From Brachypodium distachyon (lineage: Eukaryota; Streptophyta; Magnoliopsida; Poales; Poaceae), in contig NC_016133.3 in NCBI RefSeq assembly GCF_000005505.3, positions 28,761,008-28,825,007 on the forward strand: a DNA stretch of 64,000 bases, read 5' to 3'. The translations under genes and the position numbers were made by a program. The notes beneath the pieces are model-generated. The model was not told where the DNA came from, did no database searches, and saw nothing but the letters and a program-made list of their open reading frames with translations. Positions 24,531-35,046 of the stretch are shown here, one piece after another (within the stretch, counting starts at the first letter, position 1; every line of letters starts with the position of its first letter).

Positions 24531-26179
24531 CCCTGCACATGACAAGCATCCATAGGCAAAACATCGCAGACCACCGTGTCCTCATAAGTACCCACTGAAA
24601 ATTTCAGGCGCACCTTATGTGTCACCTTCAGCTTCCCAGAATTGTACAACCACTCAAAACAATGTGGTTGTGGGTGTTTCCATGTAGGCAATGAAAGAGA
24701 ATCCACCAAACTCTTGCTAACAATATTGGTGTAGCTGCCACCATCAATAATCATCTTGCAAGCGGTGTTCTGGACTGTGCATTGGGTTTGAAATATATTC
24801 CAGCGCTGTCCTTGTCTTTCTATGCGATCGTCGGGTACAAGCTGCACCATCAAATTAGTGCAATTAGGAGCAGCATCCTCGGGATACACATCGAAGCTAT
24901 CATGATCTTCAGATTCCACAGCAGATGGCACATCAACCTTGTCATCATCACTAGCAGAAACATAGCCATCTTGTGTAAGCATCACCCTTTTTGTGTTCGG
25001 ACAATCACACCTCATGTGTCCTCGGCCTCCACAAGAAAATCTCTCAGTAGAAGAGGTGGATTGTGTACTAGGTGCAGCTTTGGACACTCTTGATTTTGGC
25101 GCCTCACTATGATAAACCTGGTTGGAGCGTGAAGAGGATGTCGTCTTCGTACTAGAACCAGCAGCCTCGGTCGGAGAACGACGCCATGAATTTGCAGGAG
25201 CTACAGCTTGACGTCGCTTGAATTGTTGCTCCGCACGCTCAGCTTGGTGCACAAGATCCTGAATATCATAATAGCTAACCATCTCCACACGATCTTGCAC
25301 CTCAATATTCAGGACATTAAAGAATCGAGACATTGTGGCCTCCGGATCCTCTCGTGTTCCTGTACGTATCATCAGCAACTCCATCTCTTTATAGTACTCA
25401 TCCACAGATTTCGTGCCTTGAATGAGCTGCTGCAATTTATTGTACATATCTCTCTTGTAATGCTCAGGAACAAAGCGATGTCGCATGAGGTCTTTCATAC
25501 CTCTCCACGACGTTGGGCGAGTATGCATACGAAGAATCTGATTCCACCAAATCAGCACATAACTGGTGAATTCAACTGCAGCAAGTTGAAGTCTCCGCTC
25601 CTCGCTGTAATGATAGGATGCAAAAATCTGATCCATACGCATCTCCCACTCCAAATAATCTTCCGGTCCACAATCACCCGAGAACAGCGGTATGGACAAT
25701 TTGATACGCCCAAACCCACCATCATCATGTAGAACGCGAACAGCATGACCAACCTGATCACGACCATGTGGTTGTCCACGAAGAGCGCCTGCAGGACGAG
25801 CAACAAGTGGATGTTGTTCGGGTGCATCGTAGTCAAGCTCTCCATCAGCAGCGTAGCCCACTTGGTGACGATTTTGCTGTTCAGCAGGTCGGCGATGAAC
25901 CACGTCATGAAGTTGTGCACGGGCAGGAGCATCGCCCAATGCATCTATCCGGGTAGCTAACTGCGCAATCTGTTCCGTCAGCGCGGCATGACTCCGACGA
26001 ATAAAACCGCAAGTGCTATCAAAACCAGCCCGGACATTGGGAGCCAAATCTTCTGCAAAAAGAGGCGGTGCAAGTTCCTGAGGCTCATTGGCGGCAGCCA
26101 CAGAATTTTCCCCAGTCTTCGACGTCACCATCACGGCAAACAACAAGGGAAAAATCGGTAGTGTTACAGCGGCAAACAT
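24470..26179 (-). CDS. Element B gag and aspartic-protease-like protein
   Basis: This open frame of 569 residues is the only coding capacity of element B. Residues about 170-310 are a retrotransposon gag domain (IKLSIPLFSGDCGPEDYLEW, SWRGMKDLMRHRFVPEHYKR, GTKSVDEYYKEMELLMIRT). A knuckle follows at about 395, reading RFSCGGRGHMRCDC; the first Cys of the usual C-x2-C is Arg, so metal binding may be lost. A retropepsin-like part (RWNIFQTQC, MIIDGGSYTN, VCDVLPMDACHV) is close to the one in element A. The end is altered: the LLLGRPW region is deleted relative to element A, and the frame finishes in unrelated residues at 24470. Displaced protease-tail sequence occurs at 24052-24250. Confidence 0.8.
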   Translation of the reverse strand: MFAAVTLPIFPLLFAVMVTSKTGENSVAAANEPQELAPPLFAEDLAPNVRAGFDSTCGFIRRSHAALTEQIAQLATRIDALGDAPARAQLHDVVHRRPAEQQNRHQVGYAADGELDYDAPEQHPLVARPAGALRGQPHGRDQVGHAVRVLHDDGGFGRIKLSIPLFSGDCGPEDYLEWEMRMDQIFASYHYSEERRLQLAAVEFTSYVLIWWNQILRMHTRPTSWRGMKDLMRHRFVPEHYKRDMYNKLQQLIQGTKSVDEYYKEMELLMIRTGTREDPEATMSRFFNVLNIEVQDRVEMVSYYDIQDLVHQAERAEQQFKRRQAVAPANSWRRSPTEAAGSSTKTTSSSRSNQVYHSEAPKSRVSKAAPSTQSTSSTERFSCGGRGHMRCDCPNTKRVMLTQDGYVSASDDDKVDVPSAVESEDHDSFDVYPEDAAPNCTNLMVQLVPDDRIERQGQRWNIFQTQCTVQNTACKMIIDGGSYTNIVSKSLVDSLSLPTWKHPQPHCFEWLYNSGKLKVTHKVRLKFSVGTYEDTVVCDVLPMDACHVQGSVMCCSLCLTKILRWLRLL

Positions 26180-26393
26180 CAGATCGGGTGAATTGGAACA
26201 GACCGGGATCCAATCTTATCTAGAGTTTCAGCCAAGGAGTCCAGGAGAAATCCAACTCGGATGAGGTGTCCAGAACGAAAAACTCCCAGGCGCCGACTCG
26301 GACAAGGACTCCCAGGCGGATGCGAACAAAACTCCAGGAGATAATTCTCAGCAAAGAATCGCCGTGAGAAACCCGACGGCTCTGATACCAAGA

Positions 26394-26964
26394 TGATAAG
26401 GATCAACGTGATCCAAAAGGGTTTAAGCCCAATCTTTCACGGCGATCGAACTAGCAAGTAAAACAGCAACCCATGGAAATTGATCTGAAGTGATTCAGAT
26501 CAAAATTTCGTCAACTCCTCACGTTGGAATTGATTGAAATCAACTCCACCACACGGCAAGACTTCAGATCTTCAGATTCAGCAAACAAACTCAACGATAT
26601 GCGCCCCCAAACATTGGGACTTTTCTGGTCTATCCTTAAACTCGAAAATTCAACTCCCCCTACAACGACGGCTACCGAAAACCCTTTATAGGGTGACTCT
26701 AACCCTAATTGGGTGGGACAGGCCCCACACCACAACTACGGCCCAAAAGGCTGACTCAAAGTGGTTTTGGACAGGCCTAAAAACCATCAAACAAAAAAAC
26801 AAAGAAAAAACAAACTCTAAACCGGAGTACACTTCAAAACCGGTGGTGTTCTGAAATTGGACTTCACCTCCTCCTTTGTAGGAATGTCAACACCAAAAGA
26901 TCCAAACTTCAGAATATGTGGAGTTGGTGAAATAGCAGGGGTAATCGATATCCTCCCCTCATCA
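26394..26964 (-). repeat. 5' LTR of element B
   Basis: This 571-bp repeat begins (minus strand) TGATGAGGGGAGGATATCG and ends CCTTATCA, three bases before the tRNA primer-binding site. Confidence 0.88.
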
Positions 26965-27956
26965 ACCACGCCGCGACCAAGGATGGTCACGCTTCTAGAA
27001 CGGGAGCATGATGCAGGAAGCGTCAATAATCATGATATTTCAGATATGCTTGTTGTTGGCAAGCCAGTTATTTCAGTTGTGCCTATTAGTGACACATCGG
27101 TGGTTGAGGGCAAGCTTCTTAGTGATGAAAGAAAGGATGATGCAGCAAGTTCTATACTTCCATTTTGTGTCGACAAAGGCGTTCAGACTGATGATATTCG
27201 TGATGATTGTGTATCGGTGCATATAGAGGCGAGGGTCATGGACCATAGATTTGTAGGAATAGCTGTGCGGAGAGTTGGAACAAGGGTGTGTATGCACAAA
27301 GGAAAAGATGGACGTTTCGACAAATGTCCGGTTCGGGCATTGCACCTGTTTTGCAGCTTCATACGAAGAAGGTTCATATTCAGGTTCAAAGGGATCCATC
27401 AAGGGTTGACAATAAGAAGAAGGCCGTGGCTCCAAAGTCCAAGCTCATGTGGAGAAGAAAGGAGGTGCCAATGGTAGAACCAAGTCAAGCTAGCCGAGAG
27501 GGAGGATGTGGTGCGGCAGGCCGGCAAGACTTGAAGCTGAAGATGAAGAGTGACAATGTTGTCGATTTGATGCCACATGCTGGAGAAGACCGTCTAGCGT
27601 TGAGGACAACGCCTTTCCAAGGGGGAGAGGATGATGAGGGCATCTCATTAGAGTTTGGTACACTAGGACAGCCAACGATATGTAACAATTAAGTCTAAGG
27701 TTGTATCTAATAGGCCCGCGTGCCAAGTTGGCCGAAATCCTATTGGAATCGGTTTGTATCCTGTTAGGGGTGGACCGAACCAGCCACGGTTCGGTTCGCA
27801 TTGTGTCTATCAAGGAGTCCTAGTCGGTTAGGTTAGTCAGCCACTCTACCTCTTTGTCCTATATAAACAAAGGGGGAGGCACAAGATTAGGGGCGCTTAA
27901 AACAATTAGGTAGAACATTGCATTTCTCGTTTGTGAACCATCCCTCCGGGGTTGGC

Positions 27957-28248
27957 TGTTGGAAATAATCCTAACTTAGCTGGTTGGGTCAGTTTCCAAT
28001 GTTTAGTTGTGTTAGGCTGGATGCTAAGTCCGTTTAGGACACGAGCTAGCATGCGGCCTGTGCATGCAGCAGTACTAGTTTGAGTCGGTTTGAATACCGA
28101 GTCCGATTGCTGTAAGGTGTAATCTGATACTAGTATAAATAAAGGAGAAAAGGCCCTGGGGAGACCACGGCCAGAAAAAGAAAATATACTCGTGTGTGTT
28201 TCTGAGTCTTGATTGGCGTAGTTGATCTTGGGGCATCTAAACCCAACA
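27957..28248 (+). repeat. 5' LTR of the gag-only element
   Basis: This 292-bp terminal repeat carries a TATA-like box (GTATAAATAAAGG near 28133) and ends two bases before the tRNA primer-binding site. Confidence 0.92.
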
Positions 28249-28419
28249 ATTGGTATCAGAGCCACCTGGTTGATCTCTTAGTAACGGGAGATCATACTGA
28301 ACGCCGGAAAGTACTCGGCGTCAGAAGCCGCACGGTTCGAGGTCGCCGGGGAGCCGCAAGTCGAGGTTGTCGGGTGAAGGCTACGCTGCGATTGCGTAGG
28401 GAAAGCGACGACCAAGATC

Positions 28420-29220
28420 ATGGCTATGAAGGAGGGGGTGTCTCTCCAGTACCCGATGTTGACAAAGACCAACTACTCAATATGGGCAATCAAGATGAGG
28501 GCAATTATGCGCGCACAAGGAGTCTGGGAGGCGGTGGACCCGGATGCTTCCAACAAGGTCGCCATCGATGAGAAGAAGGATGAGACGGCAATTGTGGCCA
28601 TCCATCAAGGCATCCCTGAAGACCTTGTCATCATGATCACTGACAAGAAGGCGGCTAGGGAAGCATGGGAGACGCTGAAGACGATACGCCTCGCAGACGA
28701 TCGCATCAAGGAGGCTAGGGTGCAAACCCTCACGTCCGAGTTTCATAGGCTCCAGGTGAAAGACACAGAATTTGTCGATGACTTCACTCTTCGGATGACT
28801 ACCATCATCAATGAGATACGTGTGCTCGGTGAAAAATTCGAGGAATTGTATGCTGTGAAAAAATTCCTTCGAGCTGTTCCTTCAAAGGTTCTCCAGATTG
28901 CATCTGCCATAGAGCAATTTGGCAATTTGAAAACAATGACCATGGAGGAGGTCGTTGGAAGGTTAAAGGCTCATGAGTAACGTATACGAGGCTACGACGA
29001 CAAAGGTAATGACGAGCATCTTCTCTTGACTAGATCAGAGTGGAGATCAAGGGAGCGTGGTCAGGGTCGGTTTAACTTATCAACGATCCAGTGCTGGAAT
29101 TGTCAGGAGTTCGGACACTTCAAAAAGGATTGCCGCAAACAGCAGAAGGGCCCAAAGAAGGAGAGGACAGAAGCAAATCTCGTATTTCGTGACGTTGATG
29201 ATGGACCGACACTGCTCTAA
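28420..29220 (+). pseudogene. Copia-type gag protein with one internal stop
   Basis: The frame from 28420 encodes a UBN2-type gag polypeptide: LTKTNYSIWAIKMRAIM, GVWEAVDPD, AREAWETLKTIRLADDRIKEA, FVDDFTLRMTTIINEIRVLG and VKKFLRAVPSKVLQIASAIE. It meets TAA at 28978-28980 just after VVGRLKAHE, but the same frame continues for 79 more codons with a normal CCHC knuckle, CWNCQEFGHFKKDC, to a natural-looking stop at 29218-29220 after DDGPTLL. Without the TAA it would be 266 residues. The TAA is either a disabling mutation or a site of read-through; I favour mutation. Confidence 0.85.
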
Positions 29221-29561
29221 AGTTGGAGCAGCGACAAGAGTTTAAAGAGTCGTGTCTTTGTTTTTTTTTGTTTTTTTAGCATGTTAGTAGAGTCTACATG
29301 TGGTCAAGTGAGTCTAATCCAGGTCGTCTATGGGTCTCGACGAGAAGACGGATGCTCAAGCGTATAGTCTTTGTACCAGTGAAGGTGAGTCTCTTCAATG
29401 AGGACATGTCTCTATGTGGAGCTATAGATTTAGCTAACACGTATTGCACTAGGTATGGACGGTGTAGTCCATGCGGAAGCTAGCGTGACTAGGAGTCTGG
29501 ATCATACGTTGAGTTGAGTTTGTCGAGTCGGTTAGTAGACAAGTTCGGATTAGGGGGTGAT

Positions 29562-29852
29562 TGTTGGAAATAATCCTAACTTAGTTGGTTGGGTTAGTTT
29601 CCATGTTTAGTTGTGTTAGGCTGGATGCTAAGTCTATTTAGGACACAAGCTAGCATGCGGCCTGTGCATGCAGCAGTACTAGTTTGAGTCGGTTTGAATA
29701 CCGTGCCCGATTGCTGTAAGGTGTAATCTGATACTAGTATAAATAAAGGAGAAAAGGCCCTGGGGAGACCACGGCCGGAAAAAGAAAATATACTCGTGTG
29801 TGTTTCTGAGTCTTGATTGGCGTAGTTGATCTTGGGGCATCTAAACCCAACA
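29562..29852 (+). repeat. 3' LTR of the gag-only element
   Basis: This 291-bp terminal repeat is about 97% identical to the 5' copy; one base is deleted near GTTTCC(A)ATG. Confidence 0.92.
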
Positions 29853-30158
29853 TTGGCGTGGTAACGGCGTCTCCGACGCTCGTCTAGTTATCTAGTATAT
29901 TGAGTTTGCGTGAAGGTGCTTGTTATTCAAGTATTGTCGTGCTTTGGTGTGGTGCTTGTTGTTCGTCATCAAGTTATTCGTTGGATTAATCTATTCTGGC
30001 GTGAGGTTCGTCGTTCATCGTCGAGTGGCTCGCAAGATTGGTTTTCCCCATCTTCAGGCTACGTTCATCGCGTGATTGGGAGATTGCTATCGGTTACTTT
30101 TGGATAAGGAGGTGCATCGTGAAAGATCGGGCCAAACAGTATTTATCATCTCATAACA

Positions 30159-32819
30159 CCTATGGACGATAGGTATCTATAGTTAGATTGAAAGTCAAGT
30201 GCTTCCGAAGGGTGACCAAAAGGATGGTTGAGATTGCTGCAAACTCTTAGCCTCTCAAAACAATTTATATCCTCGGTCATTTTTGTTGACGGGCATTTGG
30301 CAAGTCAACCTCCCCCCCCACCCCCACCCCATGTAGACATGATCAGACGACCTTGTCCATTGTGCCAGATTGCCCCCATGATCTAGAGGCGGTATTCTTC
30401 AAAATCTGTGTCTATGACTAGCTTGGTCTAATCGAACTCCCGGAAATGCCATCTGGTCGCCAGGCTATGCTACCTGACTTGACTAAGGGTGGCAAGGATA
30501 CCTTAGAACCGGATATCTACGGATATTCGGTCCATGGACTCTCACGAGTACCAGCAAACTCATGGAGCGGACATGTATAGTCGAGTTGCTCCAGAATATC
30601 AAATTAAACATATAATTCACTCACTAATAAGTGGGTCTACTTAACAGTCACATAAAAATATTATTGTTGTTGTATATCTGGTTGCTACTGTTTGTTATAT
30701 CTTGTTGTTTAAGTGTTTAACTGCTACCATTGTTGTTTTTTGCTTGCTACCGTTGTTATGAGATATTTTTTTGTTGCTCTATGGGTCCACATGGATACCC
30801 AGTGGACATGCATATGGTCTGTGCCACATGGATGGGTGGGAAATTGTTATCGAAGTGGGTATGTATCTGAACGAGGTTTGCCCGTCCATGCTCGCTTCAT
30901 TGCTAGACTAGACTTGGCAAGTGAGCGGCAATCACAATTACATGCTTTCCTTTTCTGCTAGTGCACAAGCATTATTCTTTTAATTCGCAAGCGTAGTTGC
31001 AAATAGTTTTAGGAACTTTATGAAGAGTGCATTTATCATGTCTCTTAGTGCTGAAAATGACATTATTGCGTATTTGGCACGCCTACCACCACTGGAGAAT
31101 TGGCTATTTCTTTGTTTCATTGTCAGCATGCCCAAGATAGAGGAGAGGTATAACATCCATATCCTAAAGCCGAAGGTTTCTTTGCCCTCTCCTCGCTCCA
31201 CAAGTCGCTTTCATCGTTCTTGTAGCATATATTAGAATTACAGTCGAGATGCCACCGCCGGTTACTGTGGTTTTCCTGCACTTCCGGTTTGTCAATCGAT
31301 CGTGTGCACCGAGGTGTCAGTCTCTGGCTGTGGCCCGTTGAGGACGTCGTAGGTAGGTTGGTCGTTGCTGTCAGCGAGAAGGGCGTGATTTTGATTGGCG
31401 CACGGGGGTCACTCGTGGAGCGTAGGGCACGCTTGTGCGCTGGCGTATGTTGGTTGGTTGGGCGGCTAGCCCTCATGCATGCCGACGGGTGCTCCATGCG
31501 CTGGCTTTGGGACTCTTCTAGAGCGCGCGCGGTGGCAGTTTAGAGTCGGTGACTCCGTTCTGGTGGCTTCTTCTGCCTCCTATTTATAGGGATTCCGTGG
31601 AAGTGTTCGTTGGAGTTGGCAGTGGGTGACGCCGGCAGGTCATCTTTGTGTTCTATGCTCTCTGAAGGTGGTGTTTCACATCAGGTATGCCTAGGCTTTT
31701 GGGGCGCGAAGGATGGTTTGATTTTCCTTGCTGGTTGTGTGATTGCCGTTTATGCAGGTTCCTCCGGCCGCCGCGAGGCCGAGGCAGGTGCCGCCGCTGT
31801 GTTTTCTCCTCATGCTTGGCCCGTTTGCGAGCCGCAGTGGCCTCTCGGAGCAGTGCCTGGGACAAATTTCGCCCCGTCGTGCGTTACTCAGGCAATGGGA
31901 AGGCGCCAGATGCCTTCCAATTGTCTTCTGGGGGGCAATTATTTCCGTCTGAATACGGGCGCAGGTCTGCTTGGAGTCGCTTCCTCCGGCGAGGTGCATG
32001 GATGATTTTTCCTTGTTGTTTCGCCCCTGTTGTTTTTCCCTCTCCCGATTCCTCGATAGGATTTGCTCATCGCCACGGCCCCTCAGCTACGCCGAAGGCG
32101 TCTCGCCCAGTTCCCCTCCTTCTAGTCGCGTATCCATGACCGCCATCGTCGCTCCGCTGATTCTAATCTCTGCGCTGCTGCGGCTCTGGTCGCCCCACAC
32201 CTTTCTGTTTCCTCCTTCAGCTGGTCCTGGTTCCATCGCGGTTCGAGACGCATTATTTTGTTTAAGTTTGATGGGCAGTTTTGCTATAGCATTCTTGCTG
32301 CAGTTGTTAGTTCCATTACTTCACGTTTTCAGATAGATTATTTGAACATAGCATTGTTGCTGCAGTTTTTGGTTCCAGTATCTACATTTCCAGTCTTCAG
32401 TTTGATGGGCTGTTTTGCTATGTACCTATACCTTTTCAGATGGATTATGTGAACGTAACATTGTTGATGCAATTGTTGGTTGCAGTATCTAAATTTGCAG
32501 TCTTCATTTTGATTGGTTGCCATTCTATACATATACAACTCCAATCACGTGGTACCGATTTCTCCCATGTCTACTTGGTTTGTGTCTTTTTCTTAGAATT
32601 TTGATCCTTTTGGATAGAACTATGATAATGGGGAACAGAGAATCACACGTTTGAAACTGCAACTAAACTTAATTATCATTCCTACATGAGCAAACAAACA
32701 CGAGCTTAATGGTCAAAATCTGAGAAGTACTTATTTTACCAAGCATTCAAGAAATCGATCACTCTGGCAACTATTTTCGTTTCAATGTTTTTTTGGCTTT
32801 TAACTATTTATTATGGTCC
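30159..32819. other. Intergenic DNA with a local repeat, no gene recognised
   Basis: The flank of element A is followed by mixed AT-rich and, from about 31280 to 32240, GC-richer sequence. Several medium open frames exist there on both strands (for example 31610-32005 plus), but none has recognisable motifs or a convincing exon structure. An imperfect tandem repeat lies at about 32265-32520 (TTTGATGGGC(A/T)G and CATTG/CTTGCTGCAGTT phrases repeated at about 120-bp spacing). Confidence 0.45.
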
Positions 32820-33310
32820 AGGTCTTCAACAGTTTGGTAGTGATTTTGCAATGATAAACAATTATTCTCTGATAATACCTGTGGTTATCCGAGGCCAAAA
32901 AAAAACGAGGAGAAAAAGCATCCAATGCAAGTTCATGATCAGATACTGCATCGCTCGAGTGGTCCATCTTGTATTCTGATATGTGATTTTGCTCAATTTT
33001 ATGCTTCTGTTTGACAAACATTGAAAAAAAAGGAGGTAATTTCTCAAATCAAAGATTTGCCGCTAAACAAGTGGTTCATCGACTTAAGGAAACCCTGGAA
33101 AGGAGGTATTTTCTGATAACGACTCTATTTATGTTTGAGATTATTTCATTAACCTTACTATATATTCTCTGTTCTGAGAGTGTGCTAGAAGATATCATCA
33201 ACGACGAGAAGAGAATGGTTTGAATTGGCGGGGTAAAGAGCAGGCCACACAGGGATTGGGGGTCAAGGCAAGGCGGGAGCTTGTTTCTGCAAATGCTGAT
33301 AAACTACCTT
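32820..33310 (+). pseudogene. Remnant of a TFIIIB B'' (BDP1) gene
   Basis: After a splice-acceptor-like TCCAG at 32816-32820 the plus strand reads LQQFGSDFAMI, followed in a shifted frame by EEKKHPMQVHDQILHRSSG. Together these match the Myb/SANT domain of the plant RNA polymerase III factor TFIIIB subunit B''. Further on, LEDIINDEKRMV and (new frame) NWRGKEQATQGLG end at a stop near 33310; this looks like decayed coding sequence but was not matched to the family with certainty. No intact upstream exons were seen between 30159 and 32800, so this is a truncated pseudogene, possibly delivered by a transposon. Identification rests on the SANT motif read by eye. Confidence 0.5.
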
Positions 33311-34818
33311 GATGTATTTGATTTGTACTAGCACTGTATTTAATAGTGGTAAAAATATTCAGGCCTCATGATTCCAATCCTAAGATCTCAAGACAATTTT
33401 CCGTGCTAGATATTTTTGCTCACTGGAGTACTGTATATACTGATGCAAATTGTACATTAACTAGGCTGAATACAACTTTATTGCGCTGACTTTTTGTTGT
33501 GCCTGGAACCAGGACATAGGGGTAATGTGATTTAGTTGATGCATCATAAAAGGCCATGTGTTCTTCCGAAAATGTACATATTTCCCGTTGTCATGATTAT
33601 ATGAAAAACACTGGAACAATAAGAGGTTTTCAAAAATGAGTAATAATGGGAAAAGTTTCATGGTTGTGCGTAAAGAAAAACAAACACATCAAAATATGCG
33701 GACAATAGAACATACAAATACAGAAAAGGTCTAGCTCCTTTCCATTTGCTCGCGCGTGGCCAAGCGCGCGTATAAAGCTAGTTTGCATGTACACTCCAAT
33801 GTACTCTCGGGAAGCAAGCTTCAAACATTGCTCATGGCATAAAAGAGGGCTTGATTTGAGCAATGGGTAGTTGCACGATATCCATCTTCTGGTTCCATCG
33901 CACGTATCGAGAGCAAGTTGGCAGGTGATCCATTTTTTGTGCCACATATTTTCTTTGATTCCACTTTTCAGGCAAATAGTCACGTCTTTGGTGGCAGTCA
34001 AACTTTCCTTATGGGTTAAAACGGCTCCCTATGTCATCAAGTTAGAGTTAGTTAGAGTTTGATATAGATCATCTTAGCCAAACAATTTAATCTAATGGCT
34101 TAAAATAAGCTGAATATCTAAAAATCTAAAAGTATGTCTTAATTGCATGCTCATTATTTTAATAACACCATAATTATATTACTATTTACAACACCTTTTT
34201 CAAACAAACAATAGTTATTCCTTAGTCATGAGCTATGAATCATTTGCTTTATTTGCTTCTCAGTATGGTGGATTGTTATAAATATTAGGATTGTCCTGTC
34301 TTAGAGGATAGAACGAAAAAATGTTAATAGCTTAAAACATACTCCATCCGTCCAATATTAAGTGATTTTCTATTACATGTATCTAAATATATTTTATATA
34401 TAGATACGTCCATATTGAGACAATTTTGAGTCACTTAATACGGGACGGAGGAAGTAAAACCAAAGAATAGAAAGAGCATTGCCAAAAAAATAAATAGCGA
34501 GAGCAAATAGAATAACAGGATTACCAACCGCAAACTTCGCCTATGTTATCGAAGCATGTAGCGACATGCGAAAATAAGCCCAAATTACTCCCCCCGTCCC
34601 ATAATATGAGACACGCACGCATACCGAAATTCTTAATTTGATTAATTAAATATGCATGTTTTTAAAAAAAATACATCCTTATATTCGTTATCGAAAGATC
34701 TTTCTAATGATATATTTTTTAAATTATTTAATATATATTTAGTTAGCTATCAATGACCAATGGATGTGTGGGTGCCTCGTGTATTATGAGAGGAGCAGTT
34801 GCGTGAACGCCCCCGACA
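33311..34818. other. Intergenic DNA upstream of the fucosyltransferase-like gene
   Basis: This is AT-rich sequence without a recognisable gene. It holds the Stowaway MITE at 34342-34454 and, at about 34588, a single MITE-like left end (CTCCCCCCGTCCCATAATAT) whose partner end was not found. The last part must contain the promoter of the downstream gene, but no clear TATA box was identified. Confidence 0.5.
34342..34454. mobile_element. Stowaway MITE
   Basis: Inverted termini (CTCCATCCGTCCAATATTAA and its counterpart ending CGGGACGGAGGAAG) are flanked by TA. It is 113 bp, the same family and length as 16226-16338. Confidence 0.88.
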
Positions 34819-35046
34819 ATGCAGGCCGAGATTTTCGAGCCACGACAGTCAACAGGGTCACCCGACAGTTCCATCAACTGCCCTAAGCAACCGCGACCGC
34901 GTCCCCCAGTAAAAATCTGGAGTGAACTGCACGCACGCCCGCCCCCCTCGTCAGCTCGTCCTGCCTGTCGCTCTGTCGGCGTCGCGCCCAGATCCCCCCC
35001 TCCCCTCTCCCCGCCGCTCTCCAATCCGCCCCAGATCCGCGCGAAA

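Larger units (their letters stand above)
23505..26964 (-). mobile_element. Inner gypsy-like LTR element lacking pol (element B)
   Basis: The LTRs are 23505-24054 (3' LTR) and 26394-26964 (5' LTR) on the minus strand, beginning TGATGAGGGG and ending TTATCA. ACCAC duplications flank it at 23500-23504 and 26965-26969. A methionine-tRNA primer site (TGGTATCAGAGCC on minus) is at 26390-26378, and a G-rich tract abuts the 3' LTR. It carries one 569-codon gag/protease frame and no reverse transcriptase or integrase. It is inserted in reverse orientation into the protease-like ORF of element A, whose protein it resembles. LTR identity is roughly 94% by eye. Confidence 0.92.
22605..27477 (+). pseudogene. 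Element A gag/aspartic protease remnant, split by element B
   Basis: A short frame opens at 22605, then a frameshift leads to the frame from 22864. This contains SWEDYRKFLRAKFV, typical of the end of gypsy gag, and then a retropepsin-like domain: RWNLFQTQCMIKGKACKLMI with the active-site-like DGGSCTN, and later CDVLPIEVCGLLLGRPW. In gypsy proteases the catalytic triplet is usually D-T/S-G; here it is D-G-G, which casts doubt on activity. The frame reaches 23504, is interrupted by element B, and continues from 26970 (after the duplicated ACCAC) to a stop at 27477. No pol domains follow. Confidence 0.75.
27957..29852 (+). mobile_element. Gag-only copia-like LTR element (TR-GAG type)
   Basis: The element is 1,896 bp and lies inside the 3' LTR of element A. 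Its LTRs are 27957-28248 and 29562-29852, both starting TGTTGGAAATAATCC and ending AACCCAACA, with TTGGC duplications at 27952-27956 and 29853-29857. The primer site TGGTATCAGAGCC is at 28251-28263, and a purine tract (TTAGGGGGTGAT) precedes the 3' LTR. The LTRs differ at about eight positions plus one indel (about 97% identity), so it is the youngest datable layer here. Coding capacity is a gag protein only; there is no pol, so it must be mobilised in trans. Confidence 0.93.
21428..30153 (+). mobile_element. Outer gypsy-like LTR element lacking pol (element A)
   Basis: The left LTR is 21428-22044 and the right LTR is 27632-30153, the right one split by a later insertion at 27957-29852. A primer-binding site complementary to methionine tRNA (TGGTATCAGAGCC) is at 22045-22057, and a purine tract (AAGGGGGAGAGGA) abuts the right LTR. 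A TAACA duplication flanks it at 21423-21427 and 30154-30158. The internal region has only a gag remnant and an aspartic-protease-like frame, itself interrupted by element B. No reverse transcriptase or integrase is present and there is no room for a hidden one, so it depended on another element for movement. LTR identity is roughly 94% by eye over the first 325 bases. Confidence 0.88.
27632..30153 (+). repeat. 3' LTR of element A, split by an insertion
   Basis: The first part is 27632-27956 and the second resumes at 29858, after the gag-only element and its duplicated TTGGC. Rejoined, the LTR is about 620 bp, the same as the 5' copy. It ends ATCATCTCA before the TAACA target duplication. Confidence 0.88.

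Noticed and set aside
34586..34740. A further Stowaway MITE at 34588
   Set aside because: Only one terminus is visible, with no inverted partner or closing TA, so it was not listed as an element.
34819..35046. Upstream in-frame ATG extending the fucosyltransferase-like protein by 76 residues
   Set aside because: The extension is Pro/Ser/Arg-rich, resembles a GC-rich 5' UTR and would place a long tail before the signal anchor; the ATG at 35047 fits a type II protein better.
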